Source of the DNA: Alphaproteobacteria bacterium | Lineage (GTDB): Bacteria; Pseudomonadota; Alphaproteobacteria; Bin65 | Length of the DNA stretch: 49,697 nucleotides | NCBI GenBank assembly: GCA_021776685.1 | Contig: JAJFFJ010000037.1 | Span: 1 to 49,697 of the forward strand | Direction: 5' to 3' | Shown here: piece by piece, positions 18,321-26,858 of the stretch | Position numbering within the stretch: the first letter of the stretch is position 1 | Layout of the letters: every line of letters starts with the position of its first letter | Translations under genes and position numbers: made by a program | Notes under the pieces: generated by a model | Seen by the model: only the letters and a program-made list of their open reading frames with translations | Told to the model about the DNA's origin: nothing | Databases searched by the model: none

Positions 18321-19112
18321 ATGACTATCGCAAAATGGCTGACCATCGCCACCACCGCCGCCTTTATTGGCGCGGCTCCAGGGGCGCAGGCCGCGGAAGG
18401 TAAATCGAACGGCAAGACCTTCAATACTAAGCAGAAGGGTGAAATTCGCCGTTTGGTCCGTGATTATTTGATTAAGCACCCCGAGGTGATCGTCGAGGCG
18501 ATGCAGGAGTATCGCCGGCGCCAGACCCAACAGCGGGAACAACGGGCCCAGGCTGCAATCAAGGACAACCGCCTCGCACTGTTGCAGGACAAACACAGCG
18601 TCGTCGCCGGAAATCCGAAAGGCAATGTCACGATTGTCGAATTCTTCGACTACCGCTGCGGCTACTGCAAGGCTGTGAAACCGCAGCTCGACAAAGTGCT
18701 CAAGAAGGACCGCAATATCCGCGTGGTCTATAAGGAGTTTCCGATCCTGGGGCCGGTCTCCACCTATGCATCCCGCGCCGCGATTGCGTCGCGCAAGCAG
18801 GGCGACGACATGTATCGCAAATACCACGATGCGTTGATGGTTGCCCGGCAGCTGTCGCCAGCAATCGTGATGACCATCGCCAAGCGGGTCGGCCTTGATA
18901 CCGACAAACTGGCCAAGGACATGAATGATCCTTCGGTCACGGAAGTCATCCGCCTCAATCATGCGCTGGCGCAGAGGCTCGGCATCCGTGGGACACCCGC
19001 CTTCGTCATCGGCAACGAGATGGTCCCGGGCGCCATCGGCACTGCGCAATTCGCTGCAAAGGTTGAAGCCGCCCGCGCCGCTTGCAAAAAGGCCAAAGCC
19101 ACCGTTTGCTGA
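18321..19112 (+). CDS. Periplasmic DsbA/ScsC-like thiol-disulfide oxidoreductase
   Basis: The 263-residue protein has a signal peptide ending at AQAAEG and a helical N-terminal segment rich in Gln/Arg, as in ScsC and Com1-type proteins, where this part can drive oligomerisation. The thioredoxin domain carries CGYC (C113-C116) in FFDYRCGYCKAV and the cis-proline loop RGTPAFVIG. Two more cysteines (ACKKAKATVC) lie at the extreme C-terminus and may form an extra disulfide. AAGGAAGG sits before the ATG. It probably forms or isomerises disulfides in envelope proteins and may share transcription with the protease upstream. Confidence 0.9.
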   Translation: MTIAKWLTIATTAAFIGAAPGAQAAEGKSNGKTFNTKQKGEIRRLVRDYLIKHPEVIVEAMQEYRRRQTQQREQRAQAAIKDNRLALLQDKHSVVAGNPKGNVTIVEFFDYRCGYCKAVKPQLDKVLKKDRNIRVVYKEFPILGPVSTYASRAAIASRKQGDDMYRKYHDALMVARQLSPAIVMTIAKRVGLDTDKLAKDMNDPSVTEVIRLNHALAQRLGIRGTPAFVIGNEMVPGAIGTAQFAAKVEAARAACKKAKATVC

Positions 19113-19172
19113 CCCCGATCCGCGTGCCTGCATTGGGTTATTTGTCGCCCTGATCTCTGTCATCTCCTGATG

Positions 19173-19190
19173 GACTCGACCAGTCGAGTC
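19173..19190. promoter_or_regulatory. 18-bp palindrome upstream of cystathionine beta-synthase
   Basis: GACTCGAC CA GTCGAGTC is a perfect 8-bp inverted repeat with a 2-bp centre, ending 14 bp before the start codon at 19205. A two-base loop is too tight for a good RNA hairpin and there is no T run, so a dimeric repressor site is more likely than a terminator. The regulator is unknown. Confidence 0.45.
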
Positions 19191-19204
19191 GCTAAAGTTG
19201 CGCC

Positions 19205-20602
19205 ATGTCTGATGCCACCGCACAAGTCACTGCACCGCCACCGGTTGCCGATATTCTGCACTTGATCGGCAATACGCCGCTGATCGAAGCACGCAACCTT
19301 GATGCCGGCCTTTGCCGTCTGTTCCTGAAGCTCGAAAGCATGAATCCCGGCGGCTCGATCAAGGACCGGGTTGGTCTCGCCATGATCGAAGCGGCGGAAG
19401 CCGCGGGCGAACTCCCACCCGGCGGCACCATCATTGAGGCCACCGCCGGCAACACCGGCATCGGCCTCGCGTTGGCGGCGGCAATCAAAGGCTACCGCCT
19501 GATCCTGGTCATCCCCGACAAAATGAGCCCCGCCAAGATCTTCCATTTGAAGGCGTTGGGCGCCGAGGTCCACATGACCCGGTCCGACGTCACCAAGGGC
19601 CATCCCGACTACTACCAGGACGTCGCCGCCCGGCTTGTCGCCGAAACCCCCGGTGCCTGGTGGGCCAATCAGTTCGGCAACGACGCCAATCCTGCGGCCC
19701 ACGAAGCCGGCACGGCCCCCGAGATCTGGGACCAGATGGATCATGACATCGACGCCATCGTCTGCGGGGTGGGCTCCGGCGGCACGATCACCGGCATCGG
19801 CCGCTACCTGAAGTCCGTCTCACCGGAGACCGATGTGATCCTTGCCGACCCGGAAGGCTCGATCCTCGCCGACCTGGTCAATACCGGCACAGCCGCTGAG
19901 ACTGTCGGTAGCTGGGTCGTCGAAGGCATTGGCGAAGACTTCGTCCCACCCGTCTCCGACATGAGCCTCGCCAACCGCGCCTATACCATTCCGGACAAGG
20001 AAGCGCTGGAAGCCTCCCGCGAACTGCTCGCCCGCGAAGGCATCATGTCCGGCTCATCCACCGGCACCTTGCTGGCCGCGGCGCTCCGCTATTGCCGGGA
20101 GCAGACCACGCCCAAGCGGGTGGTGACCCTGGTCTGCGATGGCGGCAACAAATATCTCTCCAAACATTTCAACGACTACTGGATGCGGGACCAGGGCTTT
20201 CTCGAAAGCCCCACCACCGGCGACCTGCGTGACCTGATCGGCCGGCGCAGCACCGAACATGCGGTGGTCGCCGCCGGGCCCGACGAGACCCTGAATTCCG
20301 CCTTCGGCCGCATGAAGCTGCACGACATTTCGCAGCTTCCGGTCATGGAGGACGACCGGATCATCGGCCTGCTTGACGAGGAGGACATCCTCGTCCGGGT
20401 GATCGATGATAGCACCCGGTTCGATGACACGGTGCGCGAGGCCATGACCGAGCGGCTTGAGACGATTGACGCTTCCACACCGGTTGAGGACCTGTTGCCG
20501 GTCTTCGCCGAAGGCCGGGTCGCGATTGTCACCGACGACGATCAGTTTCTGGGCTTGATCACCCGCATCGATCTGCTGAACTATCTGCGCCGCCGTCTGT
20601 AA
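19205..20602 (+). CDS. Cystathionine beta-synthase with C-terminal CBS domain pair
   Basis: The 465-residue cytoplasmic enzyme condenses serine (or a related substrate) with homocysteine to cystathionine, the first step of reverse transsulfuration. The PLP Lys is K53 in GGSIKDRVG. EATAGNTGIGLA is the substrate loop and GVGSGGTITGIG binds the PLP phosphate. Residues from about 345 onward form two CBS motifs (DISQLPVMEDDRIIGLL and the terminal VAIVTDDDQFLGLITR), which sense nucleotides or SAM in relatives. A short perfect palindrome lies just upstream. The cystathionine gamma-lyase gene 1.3 kb away completes the pathway to cysteine. A cysteine synthase role is possible, but the CBS pair and the neighbour favour this call. 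Confidence 0.9.
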   Translation: MSDATAQVTAPPPVADILHLIGNTPLIEARNLDAGLCRLFLKLESMNPGGSIKDRVGLAMIEAAEAAGELPPGGTIIEATAGNTGIGLALAAAIKGYRLILVIPDKMSPAKIFHLKALGAEVHMTRSDVTKGHPDYYQDVAARLVAETPGAWWANQFGNDANPAAHEAGTAPEIWDQMDHDIDAIVCGVGSGGTITGIGRYLKSVSPETDVILADPEGSILADLVNTGTAAETVGSWVVEGIGEDFVPPVSDMSLANRAYTIPDKEALEASRELLAREGIMSGSSTGTLLAAALRYCREQTTPKRVVTLVCDGGNKYLSKHFNDYWMRDQGFLESPTTGDLRDLIGRRSTEHAVVAAGPDETLNSAFGRMKLHDISQLPVMEDDRIIGLLDEEDILVRVIDDSTRFDDTVREAMTERLETIDASTPVEDLLPVFAEGRVAIVTDDDQFLGLITRIDLLNYLRRRL

Positions 20603-20626
20603 AAGGCAGGCGCTGGCCCTTTCTGC

Positions 20627-21166
20627 CTATTCCGCCGCGACCGCGTCGCCGGCGTCCTTTGGCAGATAGTTCCGCCACCGCGCCTCCACCGCCCGCGCCA
20701 ACCCGGGACGCAGGCCAAGGGCGAAGGCCACTTCGCTCAGCAGGAAGACCGGCGCGATGAAGATCTGCAGCAGGTTGTCCATGAGCGCGGGCTTTCGCCC
20801 CTCGAAAACATGGCCGACCAGCTGGATGATCCAGCCACCCACGAACAGAATGCCGAAGAGCGTCCAGACCACGCCCACCCCCTGCCCCGGCAGCCACTCG
20901 GCAAGGATCACCGCCGGTACGAACGCCAAAGAGGTGGCGAGGCCGAAGGGCGGATCCATGACCACCCAGAAGACCATCACAGCGAGCGCGAAGGCCGCCG
21001 CCAGGGTCACGCCATGGCCGCCCACGGCAAACAGCGGCACCAGCGCCATGGGCAGCAGCAGCGACACGGCGATGGCCGGCACACCGACATAGTGTGTCGC
21101 TTTGTTGCGGCCATCCCGGTGATAGGACGTGTACATGGCCATCTGTTCGACAAAGAAAGACTTCAT
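20627..21166 (-). CDS. Mpo1-like (DUF962) membrane protein
   Basis: The 179-residue protein has four or so hydrophobic segments and the family features HRDGRNKATHYVGVPA at the N-terminus and QLVGHVFEGRKPALMDN in the second half. These supply the conserved histidines of the DUF962 family. The yeast member Mpo1 is an iron-dependent dioxygenase in alpha-oxidation of 2-hydroxy fatty acids. GGAGGAC lies just before the start. It is followed on the opposite strand by the end of the cystathionine beta-synthase gene (24-bp gap) and preceded by the flavin reductase gene on its own strand. Confidence 0.85.
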   Translation of the reverse strand: MKSFFVEQMAMYTSYHRDGRNKATHYVGVPAIAVSLLLPMALVPLFAVGGHGVTLAAAFALAVMVFWVVMDPPFGLATSLAFVPAVILAEWLPGQGVGVVWTLFGILFVGGWIIQLVGHVFEGRKPALMDNLLQIFIAPVFLLSEVAFALGLRPGLARAVEARWRNYLPKDAGDAVAAE

Positions 21167-21202
21167 GGCGTCCTCCTAAACCTGATCAGGACCAAGCCGT
21201 CC

Positions 21203-21697
21203 CTAGCCGTCCTCGGCGATCTGGGCGATCTGGGCATAGCGTCCACGGTAATACAGCAGCGGGTCGCCTTCGCCCTTGTGTTCAAACGACTCCACACGGC
21301 CGACGATGATGATGTGGTCGCCCGCGTCGTGCACGTCATGCTTGGCGCATTCGAAGATCGCCAGCGCATTGCGGAAGGCGGGGCAGCCGTTATCACATAC
21401 ATCGTAAGTGATATCGTTCCATTTGTCGGTGGAGGGCCGGGCAAAGTGGTTCGACTGTTCCTGCTGGTCCGCGCCAAGAATGTTGATGACGAAGTGCTCG
21501 CTATTTTCGAAATGGCCGAAGGAATAGCTCTCGCGCCCCAGGCAGAACAGCACCAGCGGCGGGTCCAGGGACACCGAGCTGAATGAGTTGGCGGTCAGGC
21601 CAATGGGCTCGCCGTCATCAGACATGGTCGTGATAATCGTGACACCGGTCGCGAAGTTGCCAAGTGCGTCTCGAAATTTGCGTACATCGTCAGACAT
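21203..21697 (-). CDS. Flavin reductase family protein (FMN-binding split barrel)
   Basis: The 164-residue protein matches the small reductase component of two-component flavin monooxygenases. It has FATGVTIITTMSDDGEPI and GLTANSFSSVSLDPPLVLFC near the N-terminus, the strands that bind flavin, and HFVINILGADQQE after them. Such enzymes reduce FMN or FAD with NAD(P)H and hand it to a partner oxygenase. No oxygenase component lies next to it. The ATG at 21697 begins MSDDVRKFRDALGNF. The Mpo1-like gene follows 36 bp later on the same strand. Confidence 0.88.
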   Translation of the reverse strand: MSDDVRKFRDALGNFATGVTIITTMSDDGEPIGLTANSFSSVSLDPPLVLFCLGRESYSFGHFENSEHFVINILGADQQEQSNHFARPSTDKWNDITYDVCDNGCPAFRNALAIFECAKHDVHDAGDHIIIVGRVESFEHKGEGDPLLYYRGRYAQIAQIAEDG

Positions 21698-21873
21698 GCG
21701 GTCCCCTGAAGTGTGCCTGTAGTCGACAGTTTCTATGTTTAGACCGGCCTGCCGCCGCCGTCAAAAGCCCGGCGCATCCGCCGCAGGAGGGGGCTGGCGG
21801 CAATCCTGTACCCGCCGCCCTCGAGTCCGCTATAAGCAGGCCCATATTGCCGACAGACCGACATCCCGACGCT

Positions 21874-21921
21874 GATCGAAATCCAGGTCGAAATCCTGGC
21901 CGAAATCCTGATCGAAATATT
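21874..21921. repeat. Four tandem 12-bp repeats upstream of cystathionine gamma-lyase
   Basis: Four head-to-tail 12-mers read GATCGAAATCCA, GGTCGAAATCCT, GGCCGAAATCCT and GATCGAAATATT. The array ends 23 bp before the TTG start of the gamma-lyase gene, so it lies in its leader or promoter. Confidence 0.75.
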
Positions 21922-21944
21922 GCGTCCAGCCGAAGGAGAGCCCG

Positions 21945-23087
21945 TTGAAATTCGACACCAAGGTGGTCCACGCCGCCATCACGCCCGACCAGACCACCGG
22001 CTCGATTCTGCCGCCCATCTACGAGACCGCCACCTTCGTTCTGGAGGAAGTCGGCAAGGACAAGGGCTTCGACTACACCCGCGCGTCCAACCCGACCCGC
22101 CAGGTGCTTGAAGAGAATCTGGCCGCCATCGAGGGCGCGGACTATGGCATCTGCTTCGCCTCCGGCATGTCCGCCGTCGACAGCGTGATGAAAATCCTGT
22201 CCTCCGGCGACCATGTGGTCTGCTCCGACGATGTCTATGGCGGCGTCTCCCGTCACTTTAACCGCATTCTCACCCGCTTTGGCCTCAGCTTCACCTATGT
22301 GGACACGTCCCAGCCGGAGACAGTGCGCCAGGCGATCCGTCCCGAGACCAAGATGCTGTGGGTGGAGACGCCCACCAATCCGCTGATCAAGGTCACCGAC
22401 ATCGACGCCATGGTCGAAATCGCCAAGGAGGCCGGTCTGCTGCTGGGTGTGGACAGCACCTTCGCCACCCCGGTCTACCTGCGCCCGATCGAGCGTGGCG
22501 CGGACATCGTCGTCCACAGCACCACCAAATATCTTGCCGGCCACAACCAGATTATCGGCGGCGCGGTGCTCACCTCGCGCAAGGACATCTACGACGAGAT
22601 GAAGTTCGTCCAGAAGTCTGTCGGAGCCGTGCCGAGCCCGTTTGACTGCTGGCTGACCCTTCTGGGCCTCAAGACCCTGTCGCTCCGCATGGAGCGGTGC
22701 AGCCAAAGCGCCCAGAAGATCGCCGAATATCTGGAGGCACACCCGAAGGTTTCGCGCATCTCCTACCCCGGACTGCCGTCCCACCCGCAACATGACATCG
22801 CCAAAAGGCAGATGGACGGCTTCTCGGGCATGATGTCCTTCGAACTTACCGGTGGCCTGGAAATGGGCCGCAATCTGATGAACGGCATGAAACTCTGTGC
22901 GCTGGCCGAGAGCCTGGGCGCGGTCGAGACCATGATCACTCACCCGGCGACCATGACCCATGCGGACGTGCCGGCGGATGAGCGCAACGCCCGCGGCTTG
23001 ACCGACGGATTGGTCCGCCTCTCGGTCGGCATCGAGGATGTGGAAGACCTGATCGCCGATCTGGAGCAGTCCCTGGCGGCGGCCTGA
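21945..23087 (+). CDS. Cystathionine gamma-lyase / Cys-Met metabolism PLP enzyme
   Basis: The 380-residue enzyme belongs to the Cys/Met metabolism PLP family (fold type I). Cystathionine gamma-lyase splits cystathionine into cysteine, 2-oxobutyrate and ammonia. The PLP Lys is K195 in HSTTKYLAGHNQ. YTRASNPTRQVLEENL and CFASGMSAVDSVM are family signatures. The start is TTG at 21945 with GGAGAG about seven bases upstream; the N-terminus MKFDTKVVHA is typical. With the synthase at 19205 it forms a reverse transsulfuration pair. Cystathionine gamma-synthase activity cannot be ruled out by sequence. Confidence 0.9.
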   Translation: MKFDTKVVHAAITPDQTTGSILPPIYETATFVLEEVGKDKGFDYTRASNPTRQVLEENLAAIEGADYGICFASGMSAVDSVMKILSSGDHVVCSDDVYGGVSRHFNRILTRFGLSFTYVDTSQPETVRQAIRPETKMLWVETPTNPLIKVTDIDAMVEIAKEAGLLLGVDSTFATPVYLRPIERGADIVVHSTTKYLAGHNQIIGGAVLTSRKDIYDEMKFVQKSVGAVPSPFDCWLTLLGLKTLSLRMERCSQSAQKIAEYLEAHPKVSRISYPGLPSHPQHDIAKRQMDGFSGMMSFELTGGLEMGRNLMNGMKLCALAESLGAVETMITHPATMTHADVPADERNARGLTDGLVRLSVGIEDVEDLIADLEQSLAAA

Positions 23088-23106
23088 CATCAACGGGAAT
23101 TTGCGG

Positions 23107-23826
23107 TCACTTCAGTAAAGATTGGGCCTTTCCCCCGGCTTCCCCGCTGACGTTCCCGCTAAGAGGCCCGCTGGCGGTCCCGCTACCGGCCACACTTCGT
23201 CGGATTGATGCCGTGCCCATGAACAGCCGCGCGCGCAGGCTGGCGCCCGCAGGCAGGGGATCCGGCCGGGTCTCGGCCAGGCGACGCCGGGCGCCGGCGA
23301 TCAATGCCTCCACCGCCGCCGCCTCACTCGCTTCTCCACTGGCGGCCTGGCGGTCCTCCGGATCGACGCCTTGGCGGTCGCCACGGCGCGCCGCGCGCTG
23401 CAAGGGTCCCAGAATTTCGGCTTCTTCCAAGGCTTCTGGGTCGGTATCCGCCATGTCGCTTTGCCCCCCACGGCTGATATAGCCGCCAATCTGGGCCATC
23501 AGGCGCAGCGCCTGGATCGCAGCATTGAGGCGTCCTTCCCCCATGGCCGCGTGATAGAGCGTCTCAAGGCGTTCCAGCAACAGCTCCCGGTCGAGGGCGC
23601 GGGCCCGGGCGCGGATTTTTTTCAATGTTGCGATATGTTGCTGAATGTTGCCATCGGCGAGCAGCTTAGAGCCCTGCGAGCGCGCGGAATGTTCAGAATA
23701 ACCGGCATGACGCGCCGCCGCCGCGGCGTTTGGCAGTTCGTCATAGGATTCGCAGAAAGCTTCCTGCCGGGCATTGAGCGCGGCGGCTGGCGGCAAATTG
23801 GGACGTTCAAGAAATTGGGACGACAT
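23107..23826 (-). CDS. Terminase small-subunit-like DNA-binding protein
   Basis: The 239-residue protein begins with a pattern seen in phage terminase small subunits: ALNARQEAFCESYDELPNAAAAARHAGYS followed, after a break, by SARSQGSKLLADGNIQQHI. That is a helix-turn-helix that binds DNA. The middle is helical (RELLLERLETLYHAAMGEG) and the C-terminal third is a low-complexity Gly/Ser/Ala tail. No large terminase, portal or capsid gene lies nearby, so this is a stand-alone copy, perhaps a phage relic reused by the host. Its function is unknown. Confidence 0.7.
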   Translation of the reverse strand: MSSQFLERPNLPPAAALNARQEAFCESYDELPNAAAAARHAGYSEHSARSQGSKLLADGNIQQHIATLKKIRARARALDRELLLERLETLYHAAMGEGRLNAAIQALRLMAQIGGYISRGGQSDMADTDPEALEEAEILGPLQRAARRGDRQGVDPEDRQAASGEASEAAAVEALIAGARRRLAETRPDPLPAGASLRARLFMGTASIRRSVAGSGTASGPLSGNVSGEAGGKAQSLLK

Positions 23827-23910
23827 TGTCGGACTCCAAAGGTACAGAGGGAGTCCAGCAAATAGGATTTATTACCTTATTTTCAATGCCCGCGACGCAC
23901 CTGAAGGGTC

Positions 23911-23990
23911 TGCAATGATGTCCGCTCTTTACCTCAAAGCGGGCATTTAGGCGGCTCGTTGGGGTCGTCCGCTTGTGACCCAATGCGGAC
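23911..23990. repeat. Palindromic dispersed repeat with two hairpins
   Basis: Two nearby inverted repeats are visible. The first runs 23918-23946, with ATGTCCGCT and AGCGGGCAT arms. The second runs 23967-23990, with GTCCGC and GCGGAC arms. The minus strand reads SALGHKRTTPTSRLNARF, which resembles the spurious SALGxKRT peptides that recur across alphaproteobacterial genomes. That is recollection of a pattern, not a search result. It is best treated as an intergenic repeat, not a gene. Confidence 0.55.
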
Positions 23991-24082
23991 AAAGGAAGAT
24001 AACGAAATGTGTTTTTCAATGCCAATCCTGAACAGAAGTCATCTGAAATCCACGCGGCACTTGATCAGGCAGGTCATGGGTA

Positions 24083-24292
24083 TTGGGGCAGATTAAGACA
24101 TTGGCCGCAGCAGCTGTCGCCCGTGTGGCAGGCGGCAGCTATCTGCTACATATTTGGCCGAGGTCAATTGCCGAAGCCCTTTGGCAAGCCGGTCCCGATG
24201 CAGACGACCTTAAGATAGCCAGGGCGACCGATTTTTTTGCCGTCGACTTCAATCCAGAACTTGCGCGGGCAGTGTCAGAGCAAATTGCTTGA
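24083..24292 (+). pseudogene. Possible gene remnant truncated at the IS6 left end
   Basis: A 69-residue frame from a TTG (LAAAAVARVAGGSYLLHIWP... ending RAVSEQIA) reads across the left end of the IS element and stops 20 bases inside it. It has no ribosome binding site and no family that I recognise. The coding-like amino acid composition suggests the end of an older gene interrupted here, but chance is possible. Confidence 0.3.
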
Positions 24293-25071
24293 GCTGTAGT
24301 TGGGCATTCCATAGCTTCGGGCGATGCGCAATCCCTTCCGCTATTTCAACAGCTCGCCCGAAATCATTCGCCTCACGGTGATGATGTACATCCGCTATCC
24401 CAGGTCGCTCAGACAAGTCGAAGATATTCTGACCGAGCGCGGTATCGATATCTGTCACGAATCGGTGCGTTTCTGGTGGAACCGATTTGGCCCGCTATTC
24501 GCTTCGGAGCTCAGGAAGCGGCGCGTGCAACAGCAACGACACTACTCCCGTTGGCGCTGGCATCTGGACGAGGTGTTTGTGAAGATTAACGGGGAGACGC
24601 ACTATCTCTGGCGGGCGGTGGATCATGAGGGCGAAGTACTAGAGGTCTTTGCCACAAAACATCGAGATCGCGCGGCGGCGCTTAAGTTTCTGAAGCAGAC
24701 AATGAAACGCTATGGCCGGCCGAAAGTACTCGTGACCGATCGTCTTCGATCATACCGGGCTGCAATGATGGTGATCGGCAACGCAGCGTCTCAGATGTGC
24801 GGGCGTTGGCGCAACAATCGGGCGGAAAATTCGCATCAGCCGTTTCGAAGACGTGTAAGCGCGATGGCGAAATTCCGGGAAAGGATAACCCTTCAGAAGT
24901 TTGCCGCCGCCCACGCCTCGATTCACAACCATTTCAATTTAGAGCGCCATCTTATCGGACATGAAATATTCAAGCAAAATCGCTTTATCGCCCTGGCTGA
25001 GTGGCGACAGCTGGAGGCCTAGAACGCTAGGCCGATCTGGCCACTTTCGCCCTGATTGCCTTAGTCTGACA
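24273..25071 (+). mobile_element. IS6-family insertion sequence, about 799 bp
   Basis: The element is built around one complete IS6 transposase. The proposed ends are the imperfect inverted repeats TGTCAGA (24273-24279) and TCTGACA (25065-25071), matching at 9 of the first 11 bases. The 799-bp length suits the family. The eight bases flanking each end differ (GCGGGCAG left, ATCTCCGA right; left read as 24265-24272), so no target duplication is visible, which suggests later recombination. The right end abuts exactly the 46-bp repeat that starts at 25072. Confidence 0.65.
24324..25022 (+). CDS. IS6-family transposase, intact
   Basis: The 232-residue DDE transposase has an N-terminal helix-turn-helix (LRQVEDILTERGIDICHESV) and the catalytic triad D82 (WHLDEVFVKING), D139 (VLVTDRLRSY) and E168 (NNRAENSHQPFRRR). 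The spacing between the second D and E is normal for IS6. There is no frameshift, so the element may still be active. IS6 elements move by copying and leave cointegrates, which fits the duplicated fragment beside it. Confidence 0.93.
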   Translation: MRNPFRYFNSSPEIIRLTVMMYIRYPRSLRQVEDILTERGIDICHESVRFWWNRFGPLFASELRKRRVQQQRHYSRWRWHLDEVFVKINGETHYLWRAVDHEGEVLEVFATKHRDRAAALKFLKQTMKRYGRPKVLVTDRLRSYRAAMMVIGNAASQMCGRWRNNRAENSHQPFRRRVSAMAKFRERITLQKFAAAHASIHNHFNLERHLIGHEIFKQNRFIALAEWRQLEA

Positions 25072-25117
25072 ATCTCCGATTGGTCCTGACAACTGACCGG
25101 CGTCGATTGCTCTGGCG
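25072..25117. repeat. 46-bp direct repeat, copy A (next to IS right end)
   Basis: This segment matches 26893-26938 at 42 of 46 bases in the same orientation. Copy B is the 3' end of the basic secreted protein gene; copy A encodes, on the minus strand, the same tail (RQSNRRRSVVR then TNRR instead of AHRR). Copy A starts at the first base after the IS. Confidence 0.8.
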
Positions 25118-25188
25118 TCCGCTCTGGCATCCCGCACAATCCCTTGGCAATCTACGCCTCATTGTAGCGCCATTGGCAGACGAAGAAA

Positions 25189-25218
25189 CGGCCGGGCCCC
25201 ACCAGCGAAGCCCGGCCG
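25189..25218 (-). terminator. Rho-independent terminator after torF-like gene
   Basis: A 9-bp stem CGGCCGGGC / GCCCGGCCG with a 12-nt loop lies about 20 bp after the porin stop. On the minus strand it is followed by TTTCTTCG. Confidence 0.75.
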
Positions 25219-25239
25219 CATCGCTATGTCCTGCTGGAG

Positions 25240-26007
25240 CTAGAACGTTCGAGACACCGTGAAGATTGCTGTGGCGCCGCATAGGCTGGTCCCACCGAAA
25301 CAGCGGGCACGCGACACACTGGTATCCACATATTTGAGGCTCAAGCCAAAGCCCTTGACTTCCGCGCTGATTCCGACGCCCCAGTCCCAATAATCCGGCG
25401 TGCCGAAGATCGCGTTTCGGCGAATCGCTTGATAACCGACATTTGCCTCAATCGTTGGCTTGTATTTCTTGAGGGAGGATATTGGCAGCGGTACCGACGC
25501 GTTGGCGTAGGTGTAGATACCGGTTCCCGACGCCCCGAAATAATTCGGCGAGATGTTGACGCCGACCGTCGCGCTCATGAATCCAAAGTCATACCCGATC
25601 GATGGGCCCACTTCGAAAAAGTCATAGTTCAACCTCGTCGCGGCCCCGGGGTAATAGTAGTAGATGAATTGGAGCTTCCAAGAAAACTTGCCGATACCGC
25701 CGCCAACACCGCCGTAGAAGTCTATCTCCACCTGCGCTTGGTCGCCGTCGGCGAAGTCGACGTTGGAGCCCCAAACCCCGGCATTTAGCGTAAGATATTT
25801 CGTCAGTCCATATTCCCAATCAAAGCCGCCCTGCAGCGCCGGTACATCCTTCGTCTGGGAAATGCCGCGAAAGCGGTAGTCCGTGGTGATGGCGACGTTT
25901 GCCGAGAAGGTCCCTGGAAATCCGTCATCCTTTGTGTCCGCGACGACAGGCGAAGAAACCCCTGCTGTCACAAAGCCCGCGGCAATCGCGGTGCATATTT
26001 TCTTCAT
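25240..26007 (-). CDS. TorF-family putative outer membrane porin
   Basis: The 255-residue protein has a signal peptide ending at SPVVAD and a beta-barrel pattern with many aromatic-flanked strands. It has the TorF signature at the mature N-terminus, FSANVAITTDYRFRGISQT, and LQGGFDWEYG after it. It ends in Phe, as outer membrane barrels usually do. Family members are thought to be outer membrane channels; the substrate is not known. The ATG at 26007 has GGAGACA upstream; longer in-frame extension to 26139 lacks a signal sequence. A strong terminator follows. Confidence 0.88.
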   Translation of the reverse strand: MKKICTAIAAGFVTAGVSSPVVADTKDDGFPGTFSANVAITTDYRFRGISQTKDVPALQGGFDWEYGLTKYLTLNAGVWGSNVDFADGDQAQVEIDFYGGVGGGIGKFSWKLQFIYYYYPGAATRLNYDFFEVGPSIGYDFGFMSATVGVNISPNYFGASGTGIYTYANASVPLPISSLKKYKPTIEANVGYQAIRRNAIFGTPDYWDWGVGISAEVKGFGLSLKYVDTSVSRARCFGGTSLCGATAIFTVSRTF

Positions 26008-26858
26008 GGAAGTGTCTCCCGTATTGTTGCGTGTTCGTCGCTTTCTGCCGAAAGCAACTGCCATCTGCCTTTCAAATACCGTGCCAAACCGGGAAGTGGC
26101 CAAAAATTGTGCGGCGCAGCATCTGTATTTGCACTGCATTATCAGGGAAGCGAATGCGCTAAAGCGATTGCCGGCAAAATGGGGCGGGTTACATACCCAC
26201 CGGCTTGCCTACCTATTGGGCAGCGACTTGCACATTGGCCGCGCGGCGTGCATCCAATTTAATCACTTGAAATCATTGCATAAAAATTGACCAACGCTGC
26301 CTCAAATCAAGGCACGCCTAAAGCCATACTGCCAAATATCTTCTCTACCGCCCGCCGCGGAGATCGGGATGCAGGCTGTGGCCAGCGCCCGTCACACAGC
26401 GCCGCATCAATAGGCCGGACACATGGCAGCACTGACGAGCTCTGCATCTACATCAAAAGGCCTTGCCAAACGGGAGACGTCCACAAATGGCTACAAGCTG
26501 ACCTTCAATCGACCGCTGGTCTCGTCCGCTTCAAGGGGTGAAGCGGTCAACATCGCTGGATTGCCCAGTCTTGCTTCAGGAGCAAAGGTTTCGATTGCCT
26601 TGGGCGGACGTCCATTCCTGAACCATTTCAGACAACATCAAACCTGCCATTTGAGGCTCCAATAGGCGACGACTGCGCGAACGCACATTGAGGACTGGCA
26701 GGGCTCATCATGGGGGGCGCGGATTGAAACGGCAGGCTGCAGAGGAGGAACCAGGTCATTTTTCGTTGGGCTGGAATGCGCCTTTAACCTTTGACGCCAT
26801 CGGAAGACTTTAGAAGGGGGGCCAACCTCAAGACCCGCGGCGGGCCAAATCGAAGCGA
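26008..26858. other. Long intergenic stretch without a recognised gene
   Basis: Over 800 bp between the porin gene and the 3' end of the basic protein gene hold only short overlapping frames on both strands, with no family pattern, signal peptide or good ribosome binding site. The porin promoter should lie at the low-coordinate end. The stretch may be decayed DNA brought in with the IS region. Confidence 0.4.

Noticed and set aside
16788-19223. Very long minus-strand open frame continuing upstream of the aminotransferase
   Set aside because: It lies opposite the M48 protease and DsbA-like genes, has no family pattern, and the aminotransferase starts cleanly at 16787. It is a GC-rich antisense shadow.
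21874-21921. Tandem repeats as a CRISPR array
   Set aside because: The 12-bp units are directly adjacent without spacers and no cas genes are present.
21690-23093. 467-codon minus-strand frame opposite cystathionine gamma-lyase
   Set aside because: His/Gly/Asp-rich composition typical of antisense frames; the plus-strand gene has all active-site motifs.
23807-24025. 72-codon minus-strand frame containing SALGHKRT
   Set aside because: It overlaps a palindromic intergenic repeat, and this peptide pattern is a known kind of spurious annotation in such repeats.
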